Shown here piece by piece: positions 1 through 8,546 of a stretch of 64,000 nucleotides of DNA. Positions within the stretch are counted from its first letter, which is position 1, and each line of letters starts with the position of its first letter. The position numbers and the translations under genes are program-made. Below the pieces are notes generated by a model that was given only the letters and a program-made list of their open reading frames with translations, did not search any database and had not been told where the DNA came from. Source of the DNA: Neiella litorisoli (GTDB lineage: Bacteria; Pseudomonadota; Gammaproteobacteria; Enterobacterales; Neiellaceae); contig NZ_JACXAF010000001.1 of assembly GCF_014773395.1 (NCBI RefSeq), forward strand, positions 186,001 to 250,000, read 5' to 3'.

Positions 1-758
1 ATCGACTCGGCAGCGTGGTCCACTCATCGCCCGAACTCGGCATTCACAAAACCGTCAAGACACTCAGCCTGTGCAATGACTACACCGGCGCCGCCGAGCT
101 TTGCACGCTGTTTTTAAAAACCAGTCACCGCATCGGTGGCAACGGCCGTTTACTGGCAAAAAGTCGTTTTCTGTTTATGGCCAGCCACCCAGAACGGTTT
201 GGCGAAACAGTGATCGCTGAAATGCGCGGCGTCTCTGACGAAGAAGGTCGCTCGCCGTTCTGGCAATGGCTGCAAGAACACTTTTTCGATCTGGATTTTC
301 CCACCGCCGATTATCTTACCGGCATTGGTGAAAAGCGCTTTATTGCCGAACTGATGCCGAAATACCCGATTTACGTGAATTTGCTGTCAGCACAAGCGCA
401 AGACGTGATCGGTCAGGTTCATCCCGCGACCGAGCCTGCCATCGCCATGCTGAAAAAAGAAGGCTTCCGCTTCAAAGACTATGTCGACATTTTTGATGCT
501 GGGCCAACGGTGGAATGCCCACTCGATCAAATCGAAACAGTTCGTCAGAGTCAGTCGGTCATTATCCGCATCGGTGAATTGGCTGCGACGCCAGTGGACT
601 ACTTACTCGCCAATACCCAGCTGTCGAACTATCGTGCCGGATTGGTCCGCGCTCACCTGCATGATGGTGAGTTATATCTCGACGCCGAGCAAGCCAGCAT
701 TCTCGGCCTTTCCGATGGCGACGCCGCCCGTTGCGTTGCCATTCCTAGCAGTCAATAA
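1..758 (+). CDS. astA: Arginine N-succinyltransferase, 5' end cut by window edge
   Basis: AstA transfers succinyl from succinyl-CoA to arginine, the first step of the AST arginine-degradation pathway in the cytoplasm. The reading frame is already open at the left edge (codons from base 3) and continues for about 252 residues to a stop at 756-758. The family is usually near 340 residues, so roughly 90 N-terminal residues lie outside. Recognition rests on the family-typical segment around [20 protein letters not shown] and the C-terminal half, and on astD following 23 bases later. No start or promoter can be judged here. Confidence 0.93.
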   Translation, partial: RLGSVVHSSPELGIHKTVKTLSLCNDYTGAAELCTLFLKTSHRIGGNGRLLAKSRFLFMASHPERFGETVIAEMRGVSDEEGRSPFWQWLQEHFFDLDFPTADYLTGIGEKRFIAELMPKYPIYVNLLSAQAQDVIGQVHPATEPAIAMLKKEGFRFKDYVDIFDAGPTVECPLDQIETVRQSQSVIIRIGELAATPVDYLLANTQLSNYRAGLVRAHLHDGELYLDAEQASILGLSDGDAARCVAIPSSQ

Positions 759-781
759 CTACCAACCAGAGGTTTGCTACC

Positions 782-2266
782 ATGTCGGACACTATTCAAA
801 TCACCGGCCAATCGTTTATTAATGGCCAATGGCAGCAGGGCCAAGGGCAGCCCCTAGCATCGATTAGTCCTTCCAATGAGCAGCAAGTCCTTGCCGGTTA
901 TTGCGCCACAACTGAACAAGTCGATGCCGCCATGCAAGCAGCGCGAACAGCCAGTTATGATTGGGCCAACCGCACTGTGGCAGAGCGATTAGCTGTGATT
1001 GATCGATTTGCTGAATTACTCACCGAGCACAAAGTAGCGCTGGGCCAACTGATCGCTCTGGAAACCGGCAAACCACAATGGGAAAGCGCCACCGAAGCGG
1101 CGGCGATGATTGGTAAGGTCGCTATTTCTAAACAAGCGTATGACGAGCGCACCGGCTCGCGCAGCTCCGATATGCCTGTGGGCAAAGCCCACTTGCGCCA
1201 CAAACCACATGGTGTGGTGGCAGTCTTCGGCGCCTATAACTTTCCTGGCCACCTACCCAACGGCCATATCATTCCAGCATTAATTGCTGGCAACACCATT
1301 GTTTACAAGCCCAGCGAACAAACCCCTGCGGTTGCCGAATACTACGTCAAGCTCTGGCAGCAAGCCGGCATCCCCAACGGCGTATTAAATCTGCTGCAAG
1401 GCGCTGTCGCCACCGGCAAAGCCATTGCCCAACACCCTGCCATTGACGGTTTATTCTTTACCGGCAGCTCCAGCACTGGTCACAAGATCCACGAACAATT
1501 TGCCGCTCAGCCGGGCAAGATTCTGGCGCTGGAAATGGGCGGTAATAACCCACTTATCGTCGCCGATGTTAATGACATTGATGCGGCAGTGCACGACATC
1601 GTGCAATCGGCATTTATCTCAGCCGGCCAGCGTTGCACTTGTGCCCGTCGTTTGCTGTTACCCAGTAATAGCCAAGGCGATGCCATATTGGCTCGTTTAG
1701 TGGAGGTCTGCCAGCAGCTTGTGGTCGATCGCCATGATGCTGAGAGCCAACCCTTCATGGGCTGCGTGATCTCAGTTCAGGCTGCCGATGCAGTATTAGC
1801 TGCACAGGATAATTTGTTGAATTTAGGCGGCAAAGCGCTGCTCAAAGGCGAGCGCCTTGCGCTCGGCGATGCCTTTATTAGTCCGGCAATTATTGACGTC
1901 AGCGAAGTCGCAGATTGCCCAGATGAAGAGTACTTCGGGCCCCTGCTGCAAGTCTATCGTTACCACGATTTTGAACAAGCGCTGAGTATTGCCAACAACA
2001 CCCGCTTCGGCCTGTCAGCAGGCTTGCTGGCTGATGATGGCGATCTGTACGAGCTATTTTTCCGCCACATTCGAGCGGGTATCGTCAACTGGAACCGCCC
2101 CATTACCGGCGCCAGCTCGGCAGCGCCCTTTGGTGGTATTGGCGACAGCGGCAACCACCGTGCAAGCGCCTACTATGCGGCAGATTACTGTGCCTACCCA
2201 GTTGCTTCGGTGGAAGCCGACAGCTGCCAATTACCAGCGACATTAAGCCCAGGTTTAACGTTCTGA
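782..2266 (+). CDS. astD: N-succinylglutamate 5-semialdehyde dehydrogenase
   Basis: AstD oxidises succinylglutamate semialdehyde to succinylglutamate with NAD+, the fourth AST step. The 494-residue protein is an aldehyde dehydrogenase of normal length. The nucleotide-binding stretch (FTGSS near residue 227), the general-base glutamate E251 in [10 protein letters not shown] and the nucleophilic cysteine C285 in [11 protein letters not shown] are all present. The start ATG lies 23 bases after astA, consistent with one operon. astC, astB and astE are not in the window, so the operon either begins upstream or is split. Confidence 0.96.
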   Translation: MSDTIQITGQSFINGQWQQGQGQPLASISPSNEQQVLAGYCATTEQVDAAMQAARTASYDWANRTVAERLAVIDRFAELLTEHKVALGQLIALETGKPQWESATEAAAMIGKVAISKQAYDERTGSRSSDMPVGKAHLRHKPHGVVAVFGAYNFPGHLPNGHIIPALIAGNTIVYKPSEQTPAVAEYYVKLWQQAGIPNGVLNLLQGAVATGKAIAQHPAIDGLFFTGSSSTGHKIHEQFAAQPGKILALEMGGNNPLIVADVNDIDAAVHDIVQSAFISAGQRCTCARRLLLPSNSQGDAILARLVEVCQQLVVDRHDAESQPFMGCVISVQAADAVLAAQDNLLNLGGKALLKGERLALGDAFISPAIIDVSEVADCPDEEYFGPLLQVYRYHDFEQALSIANNTRFGLSAGLLADDGDLYELFFRHIRAGIVNWNRPITGASSAAPFGGIGDSGNHRASAYYAADYCAYPVASVEADSCQLPATLSPGLTF

Positions 2267-2299
2267 TTGTGACTTTCTAATCGCAAAGGAGGTGCCGAC

Positions 2300-3106
2300 A
2301 TGAGCACTGCAACACCCAACTGGCAACCGCTATTTGACGCCCTGTGGCAGCAGTATCTCGAAGTGACTCCGTCGGCATTGGCGATTCATCAATTGCTCAG
2401 TCACGATGGCACCATTAACAATGACCACATTGCCCTGCGCACCTTCAACAGTTCGCCGGTGCAGCTCGAAGCATTGGCCGCGCCCTTTGAAGCACTGGGT
2501 TATCAAGCCAAAGGCGATTATCAGTTCAATGCCAAAAAACTGCGCGCAAAGCATTATGAGCATCCTGATCCGCTCGCACCAAAAGTCTTTATTAGCGAAT
2601 TGTTAGTTGAACAATGCTCAGCGCAATTACAGCAAATCGTCGCCGGATTGGTGAATCAGCTTAGTCCCGAGATGACAGCAAGCCATAGCTGGGTTCATAG
2701 CGGGCGGCCATGGCAGGTGTCTACGGCGCAATATCAGCAACTGATCGCAGAAAGTGAATACGCCGGCTGGCTTGCTGCTTGGGGGTATCGTGCCAATCAT
2801 TTTACCGTCAGCGTTAACCAATTACCCGACAATCCGCCACTTGCTGCGGTCAATAACCGATTGCAGGAAGCCGGCTTCGTGCTCAATAGTAGTGGCGGTT
2901 TGATCAAGGGTTCGCGTGCTGATTTACTCGAACAATCCAGCACCATGGCAGACCAAGCCATTTGTCAATTTAGTGATGGCGAATTGACCATTGCCAGTTG
3001 CTTCTACGAATTTGCCAAGCGCTACCCAAAGGCAGACGGTACCTTATATTCGGGTTTTGTTGCCGCATCGGCCGATAAGATTTTTGAATCGACCCATCAG
3101 TCGTAA
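2300..3106 (+). CDS. DUF1338 (2-oxoadipate dioxygenase/decarboxylase-like) protein
   Basis: This 268-residue protein belongs to the DUF1338 family, some of whose members are iron-dependent 2-oxo-acid dioxygenase/decarboxylases (HglS of lysine catabolism). A candidate metal triad is visible: H43 in NNDHIALR, H167 in RANHFTVSV and E237 in CFYEFAKRYP. It is shorter than the HglS type. The gene has a strong GGAGG site just before ATG 2300 and follows astD by 33 bases, so it is probably the last gene of the AST operon. Its substrate is not known to me; a role in amino-acid degradation is inferred from position. Confidence 0.8.
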   Translation: MSTATPNWQPLFDALWQQYLEVTPSALAIHQLLSHDGTINNDHIALRTFNSSPVQLEALAAPFEALGYQAKGDYQFNAKKLRAKHYEHPDPLAPKVFISELLVEQCSAQLQQIVAGLVNQLSPEMTASHSWVHSGRPWQVSTAQYQQLIAESEYAGWLAAWGYRANHFTVSVNQLPDNPPLAAVNNRLQEAGFVLNSSGGLIKGSRADLLEQSSTMADQAICQFSDGELTIASCFYEFAKRYPKADGTLYSGFVAASADKIFESTHQS

Positions 3107-3123
3107 CTGAGCGCCGACAACAA

Positions 3124-3378
3124 TCAGCGCCGCGATAAATATTGCTTGATGAGATTGCGAAAGGGTTGGTCAAACAAATAAAAGGCGAGATAGTAGGCAA
3201 GGTAGCCAACAACAATTGCCGCTTCGTTGACCATCAAACTAGCAGGATAAGCGGCACCAAAACCCGCCAATAAAGACAATGGTAAATGAACAGCAAAGGT
3301 CCGAAATGGCATGCCTTGCTGTTGAGTCGCCGATGCAATCAACGGCGCAAGCAATAAAAACGCCAGCACGATCTGCAT
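3124..3378 (-). CDS. Small hydrophobic membrane protein, unknown
   Basis: An 84-residue protein I do not recognise. It has two hydrophobic segments, about residues 1-17 (possibly a signal or first helix) and about 45-68, and a basic C-terminus ending KQYLSRR. ATG 3378 is preceded by GGAG at a 9-base spacing, which supports translation. It lies between the DUF1338 stop (convergent, 17 bases apart) and the crp terminator, so it would need its own promoter or read-through from crp. A real small inner-membrane protein seems likely, but function cannot be given. Confidence 0.55.
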   Translation of the reverse strand: MQIVLAFLLLAPLIASATQQQGMPFRTFAVHLPLSLLAGFGAAYPASLMVNEAAIVVGYLAYYLAFYLFDQPFRNLIKQYLSRR

Positions 3379-3398
3379 TCGCAGTACTCCACAAATAG

Positions 3399-3425
3399 AA
3401 AAACACCCGCCGGAGCGGGTGTTTT
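3399..3425 (-). terminator. Rho-independent terminator of crp
   Basis: An 11-bp perfect stem (arms 3400-3410 and 3415-3425) with a four-base CGGA loop. Read on the minus strand it is followed by a run of T, directly after the crp stop at 3437. The stem is symmetrical, with T on both sides, so it could also act on plus-strand transcripts. Confidence 0.9.
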
Positions 3426-3436
3426 ATCAGAAGCCT

Positions 3437-4072
3437 TTAGCGAGTGCCAAACACCACGATAGTTTTACCATGGGCATGGATCAGCTCTTGCTCTTCGAGC
3501 ATCTTCAAGATCCGGCCAACGGTTTCACGCGAACAACCAACAATCTGGCCGATTTCCTGACGCGTGATCTTAATTTGCATGCCATCTGGGTGCGTCATGG
3601 CATCTGGTTGTTTAGCAAGGTGCAGCAAAGTCTGTGCAATTCGACCTGCCACATCCAAGAACGCCAAGTTACCTACTTTCTGGCTAGTGCTCTGCAGACG
3701 GCGCGCCATCTGCGATGATAAGCGCATCAGAATTTCTGGATTGACTTGAATCAACTGACGGAATTTCTTGTAAGAAATTTCAGCAACTTCGCACGCCGCT
3801 TTGGCTCGAACCCAAGCGGTACGCTCTGGCTCTTCCTCAAACAAACCGAGTTCACCAATAAAGTCGCCTTGGTTAAGGTAAGACAGGATCATTTCTTTGC
3901 CTTCTTCATCCTTAATCAGAACGGCAACTGAACCTTTGATGATGTAGTAAAGCGTATCGGCTTTTTCACCTGCGTGGATAAGTGTGCTTTTTGCTGGATA
4001 CTTGTGAATATGACAATGAGATAGGAACCACTCCAAGGTTGGATCCGGTTGTGGTTTCGCAATAATGGCCAT
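3437..4072 (-). CDS. crp: cAMP receptor protein (CRP), global regulator
   Basis: CRP binds cAMP made by CyaA (encoded at 38400-40901 here) and activates or represses many promoters. The 211-residue protein is almost the same as the enteric one. The cAMP pocket motif GELGLF is at about 73-78, the hinge/C-helix QMARRLQ near 122, and the recognition helix [12 protein letters not shown] at about 179-190 keeps the Arg, Glu and Arg that read the TGTGA half-site. AAGGAG precedes ATG 4072. DNA specificity should match the classical CRP site. I see only half-sites, not a full palindrome, in the upstream region. Confidence 0.98.
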   Translation of the reverse strand: MAIIAKPQPDPTLEWFLSHCHIHKYPAKSTLIHAGEKADTLYYIIKGSVAVLIKDEEGKEMILSYLNQGDFIGELGLFEEEPERTAWVRAKAACEVAEISYKKFRQLIQVNPEILMRLSSQMARRLQSTSQKVGNLAFLDVAGRIAQTLLHLAKQPDAMTHPDGMQIKITRQEIGQIVGCSRETVGRILKMLEEQELIHAHGKTIVVFGTR

Positions 4073-4232
4073 ATGAGCTCCTTATAATTTTGATGGTTTC
4101 CCCCGAGCGCCGCCATCATTTGTGCTTCATGCATCAAGATAACGACTAGTGAACCATGGCTCGCCTAGCCACTAAAACTATCACAGTTATTCATCAGCAA
4201 ACCAGCCTAAAAGCTGGAAAAAGTTGATTAAA

Positions 4233-4261
4233 TTGTCACTTAATTAACCGATCCGCATAAA
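4233..4261 (+). promoter_or_regulatory. Predicted sigma-70 promoter
   Basis: TTGTCA at 4233-4238 (5 of 6 matches to the -35 consensus), a 17-base spacer, and CATAAA at 4256-4261 (4 of 6 to the -10). Transcription would begin near 4268. No open reading frame follows within 380 bases, but a terminator-like hairpin lies at 4299-4357. The promoter diverges from crp. Confidence 0.5.
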
Positions 4262-4267
4262 ACCTTA

Positions 4268-4350
4268 ATAAACACGAGTGAAAAGCACGCAAGCAGCGCT
4301 CTATTCTGTGTATCGCGTTAAAAATAACGCCAAGAATAGAGTTTTTACTC
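4268..4350 (+). ncRNA. Candidate small RNA (about 80 nt) divergent from crp
   Basis: Predicted transcript between the promoter boxes at 4233-4261 and the T run at 4342-4346. The first 30 bases look unstructured and A-rich. They are followed by a nested stem: outer arms 4299-4307 and 4333-4341 (9 bp), inner arms 4315-4320 and 4325-4330 (6 bp, AAAA loop). I do not recognise a known family. It could instead be an attenuated leader of the chemoreceptor gene at 4655. Confidence 0.4.
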
Positions 4351-4357
4351 TTATTTT
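4299..4357 (+). terminator. Nested hairpin with downstream T run
   Basis: The perfect 9-bp outer stem CTCTATTCT/AGAATAGAG encloses a 6-bp stem GCGTTA/TAACGC and is followed at once by TTTTT and then TTATTTT on the plus strand. The minus strand has no T run here, so the direction is plus. No plus-strand gene ends upstream. Confidence 0.6.
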
Positions 4358-4606
4358 CCGTGAGCAAATTGCTAGCACAACGTACCTTTAAGTTAAGGCG
4401 TTGTAAGCGGGCAAAATCGGGAAACCGGTTTTTACAGGCCTCAGTTCACACTATTACAAAGCACTACTTCATTTCATTGAACAATCTGCCGACTAATTTC
4501 AGAATCGTCTTTAAATGAGTTAGTTAGTTCTCAGTTCCTGACTCAAAAAAAGCGAATATTTACTTCTGTACTAAGCTTCCTCTGTAATCGGAAAAGTATT
4601 GCAAAT

Positions 4607-4624
4607 ACGTCAACTTGATGACGT
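4607..4624. promoter_or_regulatory. Palindromic candidate operator
   Basis: ACGTCA-N6-TGACGT, a perfect 6-bp inverted repeat centred about 39 bases before the chemoreceptor ATG at 4655. The size suits a dimeric regulator. No specific regulator can be named. Confidence 0.35.
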
Positions 4625-4654
4625 CGGGGTATATTGGTTGAAAGGCAATAAATC

Positions 4655-6655
4655 ATGAATATGACGTTTATTCAGCGCACCTACCTGAGTTTTGGTGTAC
4701 TGGTACTTATTTTGATCCTGACAGGTTTGGTGAATTACTACCTCCTGTCACGCTTCAACGATGGCGTAGAGCAAATTGCCCGCGAAGAAATTCCGAGCCT
4801 GAAATCCGGCTATAGCTTTTATAGCTTGCTTCAAACCAGTAACCAAGTCGTCTCGGATGCGCTGGCTGAAAACACCGTAGAAATGCTCGAACAGTCAAAA
4901 GCCTCCTACGACACGGCCAGTGAGCAAGCCGAACAAGAGCTTGAGCAACTCTCGCAGCAAGGTAGCAGTGAACTGCTCACCAGCCTGCAAACAACCTTGC
5001 CCGAGTTGCAACGTATTTCTGAACTTATGCTTGGCGAGCACGGCAAGCAAATTGAGCTAGAAAAGAAAAATTCCGAAGCAATTCGGGGCATGCTGTTAGA
5101 AATGGCGCGCTTCAAACAGCATCTGCTAGCCAAAAGTTATGAAATAGGGGACGACTACGTTCGCTGGAGCTTCAATGAATTGCTCAACCCGTTCGAGCAG
5201 TCGGAAGTGTTACTGATGAAAGCAGTGAACGCGGCCAATCAAAAATCCATTAGCTTTACCGGTGGCCGAATCGAGAAGCTAGCCCCAGTGCTCGACGAAA
5301 AGTTCAATAACCTAATGGATGAAATGGCCATTTATCAGGACTCACGAACCGACTACAAAGCCGAATTTGAACCGAGATGGCAAGCCATTAAGAAAGACAT
5401 TGTGTTATCCCAAGGTGGCGCGTTTGGTCAGTTCCAACAGCTGGTTGAAATGCGCGACAAAAATACCCAACACAAACAACGTTTATTTGAGCTTCAACAA
5501 CAAGCTGGCGATGCCATCAAACAGCTGATCGCAGAAGCCGATGGCCGCGTTGACAAAGCATCCGCCAGTGTCGCTAAACAATACGTTCGTGGCATTAGCA
5601 TCACAGTAATTGCCGTACTCGCGTCGGTAGCGATTGGCTTACTGGTAGGCTTCCGTATCAGCCAATTGCTGCGCCGCGCTGTTCGCAATGTTGGTGGCGC
5701 GCTGGAAGATTTAAGCAACGGCGACATGACGGCCCGCTCAAACTACACCGCAGCCGATGAGTTTGGTGTCATTGGTGATGACGTCAACCAACTCGCCGAG
5801 CGCATGCAGCGCTCGCTCAGTGAAATTTCTGCCACCTCGGCACGTCTGAGCGAGTTGGCCCAGAGCAATAGCCATTTGTGTACCGACGCCGAACAACGGC
5901 AAATGAGCCAGTCGCAAAACATTGCCATGCTCGCCACCGCCATGGTCGAGATGGAGGCATCATTTGCCGAAGTCGCGCAACTGGCTTGTGATACCGCCGA
6001 GCAAGTTGCCAGTGTTGAGAAATCGGCAACCTTGGGCAGCGAAATCATGGCTCAAACCATCCAGAGTACCAATGTGGTTTCTGGCGAGCTGGAAAGCAGT
6101 GTTGAGCGGATCCGCGATGTGGAACACTACAGCGAACAAATCGGTGACATTTTAAGTGTGATCCGCGGCATCGCAGAACAAACCAACTTGCTGGCCCTAA
6201 ACGCAGCCATTGAGGCTGCACGAGCCGGCGAGCAAGGGCGCGGTTTTGCCGTTGTAGCTGACGAAGTGCGTCATTTGGCGCAACGCACCGCTGAATCAAC
6301 CACGGAAATTCAACAGCGCATTGAAAACTTGCAACAGAGTATTGATGGTGCCGGTAAAGTGGTGCGTGATGCGCAGAACAGCATGGAACGCAACCTAGAG
6401 AAAGTTTCCGATGCCGACAGCGCCATGGGCACCATTCAAGCTGCGGTTTCTCAGATCACCGATATGGCCGCACAAATCAGTGCTGCGACAGAAGAGCAGC
6501 GCGTCACCTCACAAGACATGACTCGAACCGTCAATGAAGTCAGTGATACTGCCGATGCTAACTCGCAATTAATTAGTCAAGTCAGCAATGCCAGCGAACA
6601 ACAGGCAACCATGGCCGAAGAACAGCAACAGCTGGTCTCGCACTACAAGGTATAA
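4655..6655 (+). CDS. Methyl-accepting chemotaxis protein, large helical sensor
   Basis: A 666-residue inner-membrane chemoreceptor. Helix 1 spans about residues 8-30. A roughly 285-residue, all-helical periplasmic domain follows, with the length of the helical bimodular (HBM) type rather than a Cache or Tar domain. Helix 2 is about 313-336, then HAMP, then the signalling domain. The hairpin tip is canonical ([20 protein letters not shown], then [12 protein letters not shown]). No C-terminal CheR-binding pentapeptide is present; it ends LVSHYKV. HBM receptors often sense organic acids, but the ligand here is unknown. A hairpin terminator follows at once. Confidence 0.93.
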   Translation: MNMTFIQRTYLSFGVLVLILILTGLVNYYLLSRFNDGVEQIAREEIPSLKSGYSFYSLLQTSNQVVSDALAENTVEMLEQSKASYDTASEQAEQELEQLSQQGSSELLTSLQTTLPELQRISELMLGEHGKQIELEKKNSEAIRGMLLEMARFKQHLLAKSYEIGDDYVRWSFNELLNPFEQSEVLLMKAVNAANQKSISFTGGRIEKLAPVLDEKFNNLMDEMAIYQDSRTDYKAEFEPRWQAIKKDIVLSQGGAFGQFQQLVEMRDKNTQHKQRLFELQQQAGDAIKQLIAEADGRVDKASASVAKQYVRGISITVIAVLASVAIGLLVGFRISQLLRRAVRNVGGALEDLSNGDMTARSNYTAADEFGVIGDDVNQLAERMQRSLSEISATSARLSELAQSNSHLCTDAEQRQMSQSQNIAMLATAMVEMEASFAEVAQLACDTAEQVASVEKSATLGSEIMAQTIQSTNVVSGELESSVERIRDVEHYSEQIGDILSVIRGIAEQTNLLALNAAIEAARAGEQGRGFAVVADEVRHLAQRTAESTTEIQQRIENLQQSIDGAGKVVRDAQNSMERNLEKVSDADSAMGTIQAAVSQITDMAAQISAATEEQRVTSQDMTRTVNEVSDTADANSQLISQVSNASEQQATMAEEQQQLVSHYKV

Positions 6656-6672
6656 CGCCAACTGCAGAAAGC

Positions 6673-6699
6673 AAAAACGGCCCAAGTGGCCGTTTTTTT
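6673..6699 (+). terminator. Terminator of the chemoreceptor gene
   Basis: Arms AAAAACGGCC (6673-6682) and GGCCGTTTTT (6688-6697) form a 10-bp stem with a five-base loop, followed by more T. It is symmetrical enough to serve the convergent prkB gene (stop at 6719) as well. Confidence 0.9.
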
Positions 6700-6718
6700 G
6701 TGGTTGAGGATAAGCCCC

Positions 6719-7597
6719 TTAATATTCCATTGCCTGACGTTTCTTTTCCAATAACTCATCAAGCAATGGCGTTAAGATGAGCTCCATGGCAAAGCCCATT
6801 TTGCCGCCAGGCACCACCAATACATTCAGTCGTGACATGAACGAACCATCGATCATCTGCAGCAAGTAAGGGAAGTCGATGCCGCGGGTTTCCTGAAAGC
6901 GGATCACCACAAAACTCTCATCCAGCGATGGAATATTCTTGGCTGCGAACGGGTTTGAAGTATCCACCGTTGGCACCCGCTGAAAGTTGATATGAGTGCG
7001 TGAAAACTGCGGTGTAATGTAACGCACGTAATCTTCCATACTGCGCAAAATAGACTGGGTGACGGCCTCTCGCGAATGGCCCCGCTCGGTGGTATCGCGA
7101 ATGATTTTCTGGGTCCACTCGAGGTTAATAATCGGCACCATGCCCACCAGCAAGTCAACATGCTGAGCAACATTGTGCTGCTCGGTCACCACGCCACCAT
7201 GAAGCCCTTCGTAATAAAGTAAATCGGTATCTTCGGGTAAATCTTCCCACGGCGTGAATGTTCCCGGCATCTGGTTATACGGCACCGCTTCGTCAAAGCT
7301 GTGCAAGTAACGCCGCACCTGCCCCATGCCACTGTCGCCATAGCTTTTGAAAAATGTTTCCAGTTGGCCGAAATCATTTGCTTCCGGACCAAAATAGCTA
7401 ATGTGTTTGCCTTGTTCTTGCGCTTTGCGGATCGCCATATCCATTTCGGCGCGAGAATATCGGTGAAAGCTGTCGCCTTCCACTAACGCCGCGTTGATGT
7501 TGCGATGCCGAAACATGTGCTCAAAAGCGGTACTGGTGGTGGTGGTGCCAGCGCCAGAAGAACCGGTGATGGCAATAATGGGGTGTTTAACCGACAT
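6719..7597 (-). CDS. prkB: PrkB-type phosphoribulokinase/uridine kinase family protein
   Basis: A 292-residue P-loop kinase of the phosphoribulokinase family. The Walker A loop is GSSGAGTTTTS at residues 12-22 and a conserved YYEGLHGG segment lies near 128. It sits beside yheU and crp, as in enterics, where the gene is called prkB. No RubisCO or other Calvin-cycle gene is in the window. The gammaproteobacterial PrkB group is not linked to carbon fixation and its true substrate is unclear. Start ATG 7597; yheU ends 55 bases upstream, so the two are probably co-transcribed. Confidence 0.9.
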   Translation of the reverse strand: MSVKHPIIAITGSSGAGTTTTSTAFEHMFRHRNINAALVEGDSFHRYSRAEMDMAIRKAQEQGKHISYFGPEANDFGQLETFFKSYGDSGMGQVRRYLHSFDEAVPYNQMPGTFTPWEDLPEDTDLLYYEGLHGGVVTEQHNVAQHVDLLVGMVPIINLEWTQKIIRDTTERGHSREAVTQSILRSMEDYVRYITPQFSRTHINFQRVPTVDTSNPFAAKNIPSLDESFVVIRFQETRGIDFPYLLQMIDGSFMSRLNVLVVPGGKMGFAMELILTPLLDELLEKKRQAMEY

Positions 7598-7652
7598 AGG
7601 AGGCCTTGTGGTCGAGAGTCAGGCTTTATTGTTGACAGCGCAACAAGGGAAA

Positions 7653-7889
7653 TCAAGTGTCCAATGATTGCTGAGCTTTGAGTTGCTCAGCAGGAATAAT
7701 ATCAACGCTCTCATGCAACTCGGAGTAGAGCAGCACCGCGGAGCCTTGCCGCAGTTGCTCGAGGACTTGTTCCACCTTGTCGGTCAATGACGCTTCTTCA
7801 TCGCCATAATCGGTACCCTCACGCAGCACGAAAGATTCAGCAATGGCATAAAGCGTTTCAGAATTGAGTTGATCGATGGGGATCTGCAT
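7653..7889 (-). CDS. yheU: YheU / UPF0270 family protein
   Basis: A 78-residue acidic protein starting MQIPIDQLNSETLYAIAESF, typical of the UPF0270 family (about 72-80 residues). The family function is unknown. Its position upstream of prkB repeats the enteric yheU-prkB order. It is soluble, with no signal or membrane segment. Confidence 0.88.
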   Translation of the reverse strand: MQIPIDQLNSETLYAIAESFVLREGTDYGDEEASLTDKVEQVLEQLRQGSAVLLYSELHESVDIIPAEQLKAQQSLDT

Positions 7890-7968
7890 GAAATGAAAAC
7901 GGGTAGTGATGAACCAGCAACAACACTACCCGATTGTCAGGCGCAGCGATAGCAATATCGCCGGCCGT

Positions 7969-8457
7969 TTAAATTTGATTGTCAATAATCTGGCCCAATG
8001 TAGGATTGGCCTCAGAACCTTGCTGCGTTGCATTGTAGAGCGATGTTGGCGTTTGGTTGCCGCTGGCAATGCGATATTGCTGCTCGGTCACTTGAATGTC
8101 ATCTGGGCTAATCGTATTGCTGTCGCGCGACGACTCACCATTGGTTGCCGAAGTGACGTAAGCGTCAATAACTCGCTGGGTCTGGTTATAATCGGCAACC
8201 GAAGTGGCAGCTTGACGCTTGGCGTCCTGCACATTTTGCTCACGTTGAGCGATCTCATTTTGCCGCGCCTCAACGCGATCAATCAACTCACGCTGCTGCT
8301 CAGGGCTGAGCTGCGGGCGCTCGTTTTCTGGAATTCCAACAATAGGGTTTTCGACCTGAGGGCGCTCTGGGGTCACAGCAGGTTGCTGACGATTAGTCGC
8401 AGCAGTTTGTTGTTGCGTGTATAAAGCGGCGCTACTCGCTGATGAAATGCTGGTCAT
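7969..8457 (-). CDS. Orphan Gln/Asn-rich protein, unknown
   Basis: A 162-residue protein I do not recognise. I place the start at ATG 8457 because AGGAG stands 6 bases before it; an in-frame upstream ATG at 8520 lacks such a site. The first 35 residues are Ser/Ala/Gln/Thr-rich and probably disordered. Residues about 50-95 form a charged Gln/Glu/Arg helix, likely a coiled coil, and the tail is Asn/Gln/Thr-rich. There is no cysteine, signal peptide or membrane helix. It sits between yheS and yheU, where E. coli has yheT, to which it is not related. Confidence 0.7.
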   Translation of the reverse strand: MTSISSASSAALYTQQQTAATNRQQPAVTPERPQVENPIVGIPENERPQLSPEQQRELIDRVEARQNEIAQREQNVQDAKRQAATSVADYNQTQRVIDAYVTSATNGESSRDSNTISPDDIQVTEQQYRIASGNQTPTSLYNATQQGSEANPTLGQIIDNQI

Positions 8458-8546
8458 GATAACTCCTAAACTGCAGGTTTGTGCCAATTCGACTTTCAAG
8501 TATAGAAAAGGTTCCTTCAACTAGCACAAATTTGGCTAAAAAACGA

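Larger units (their letters stand above)
4073..4654. other. 582-base intergenic region crp / chemoreceptor
   Basis: No protein gene is visible. The region is AT-rich and holds, from left to right: the crp leader and ribosome site (to about 4085); a TGTGAT half-site on the minus strand near 4175-4180; a promoter-like pair at 4233-4261 (plus strand); a nested hairpin with T run at 4299-4357; a GAAA-loop hairpin at 4413-4433; and an 18-base palindrome at 4607-4624 close to the chemoreceptor start. Confidence 0.6.

Noticed and set aside
4170-4200. CRP autoregulatory site upstream of crp
   Set aside because: Only a TGTGAT half-site on the minus strand is present; the partner half at the correct spacing is missing.
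6719-7597. Phosphoribulokinase as a sign of carbon fixation
   Set aside because: The gene is the PrkB type, conserved beside crp and yheU in heterotrophic Gammaproteobacteria, and no RubisCO or other Calvin-cycle gene is present.
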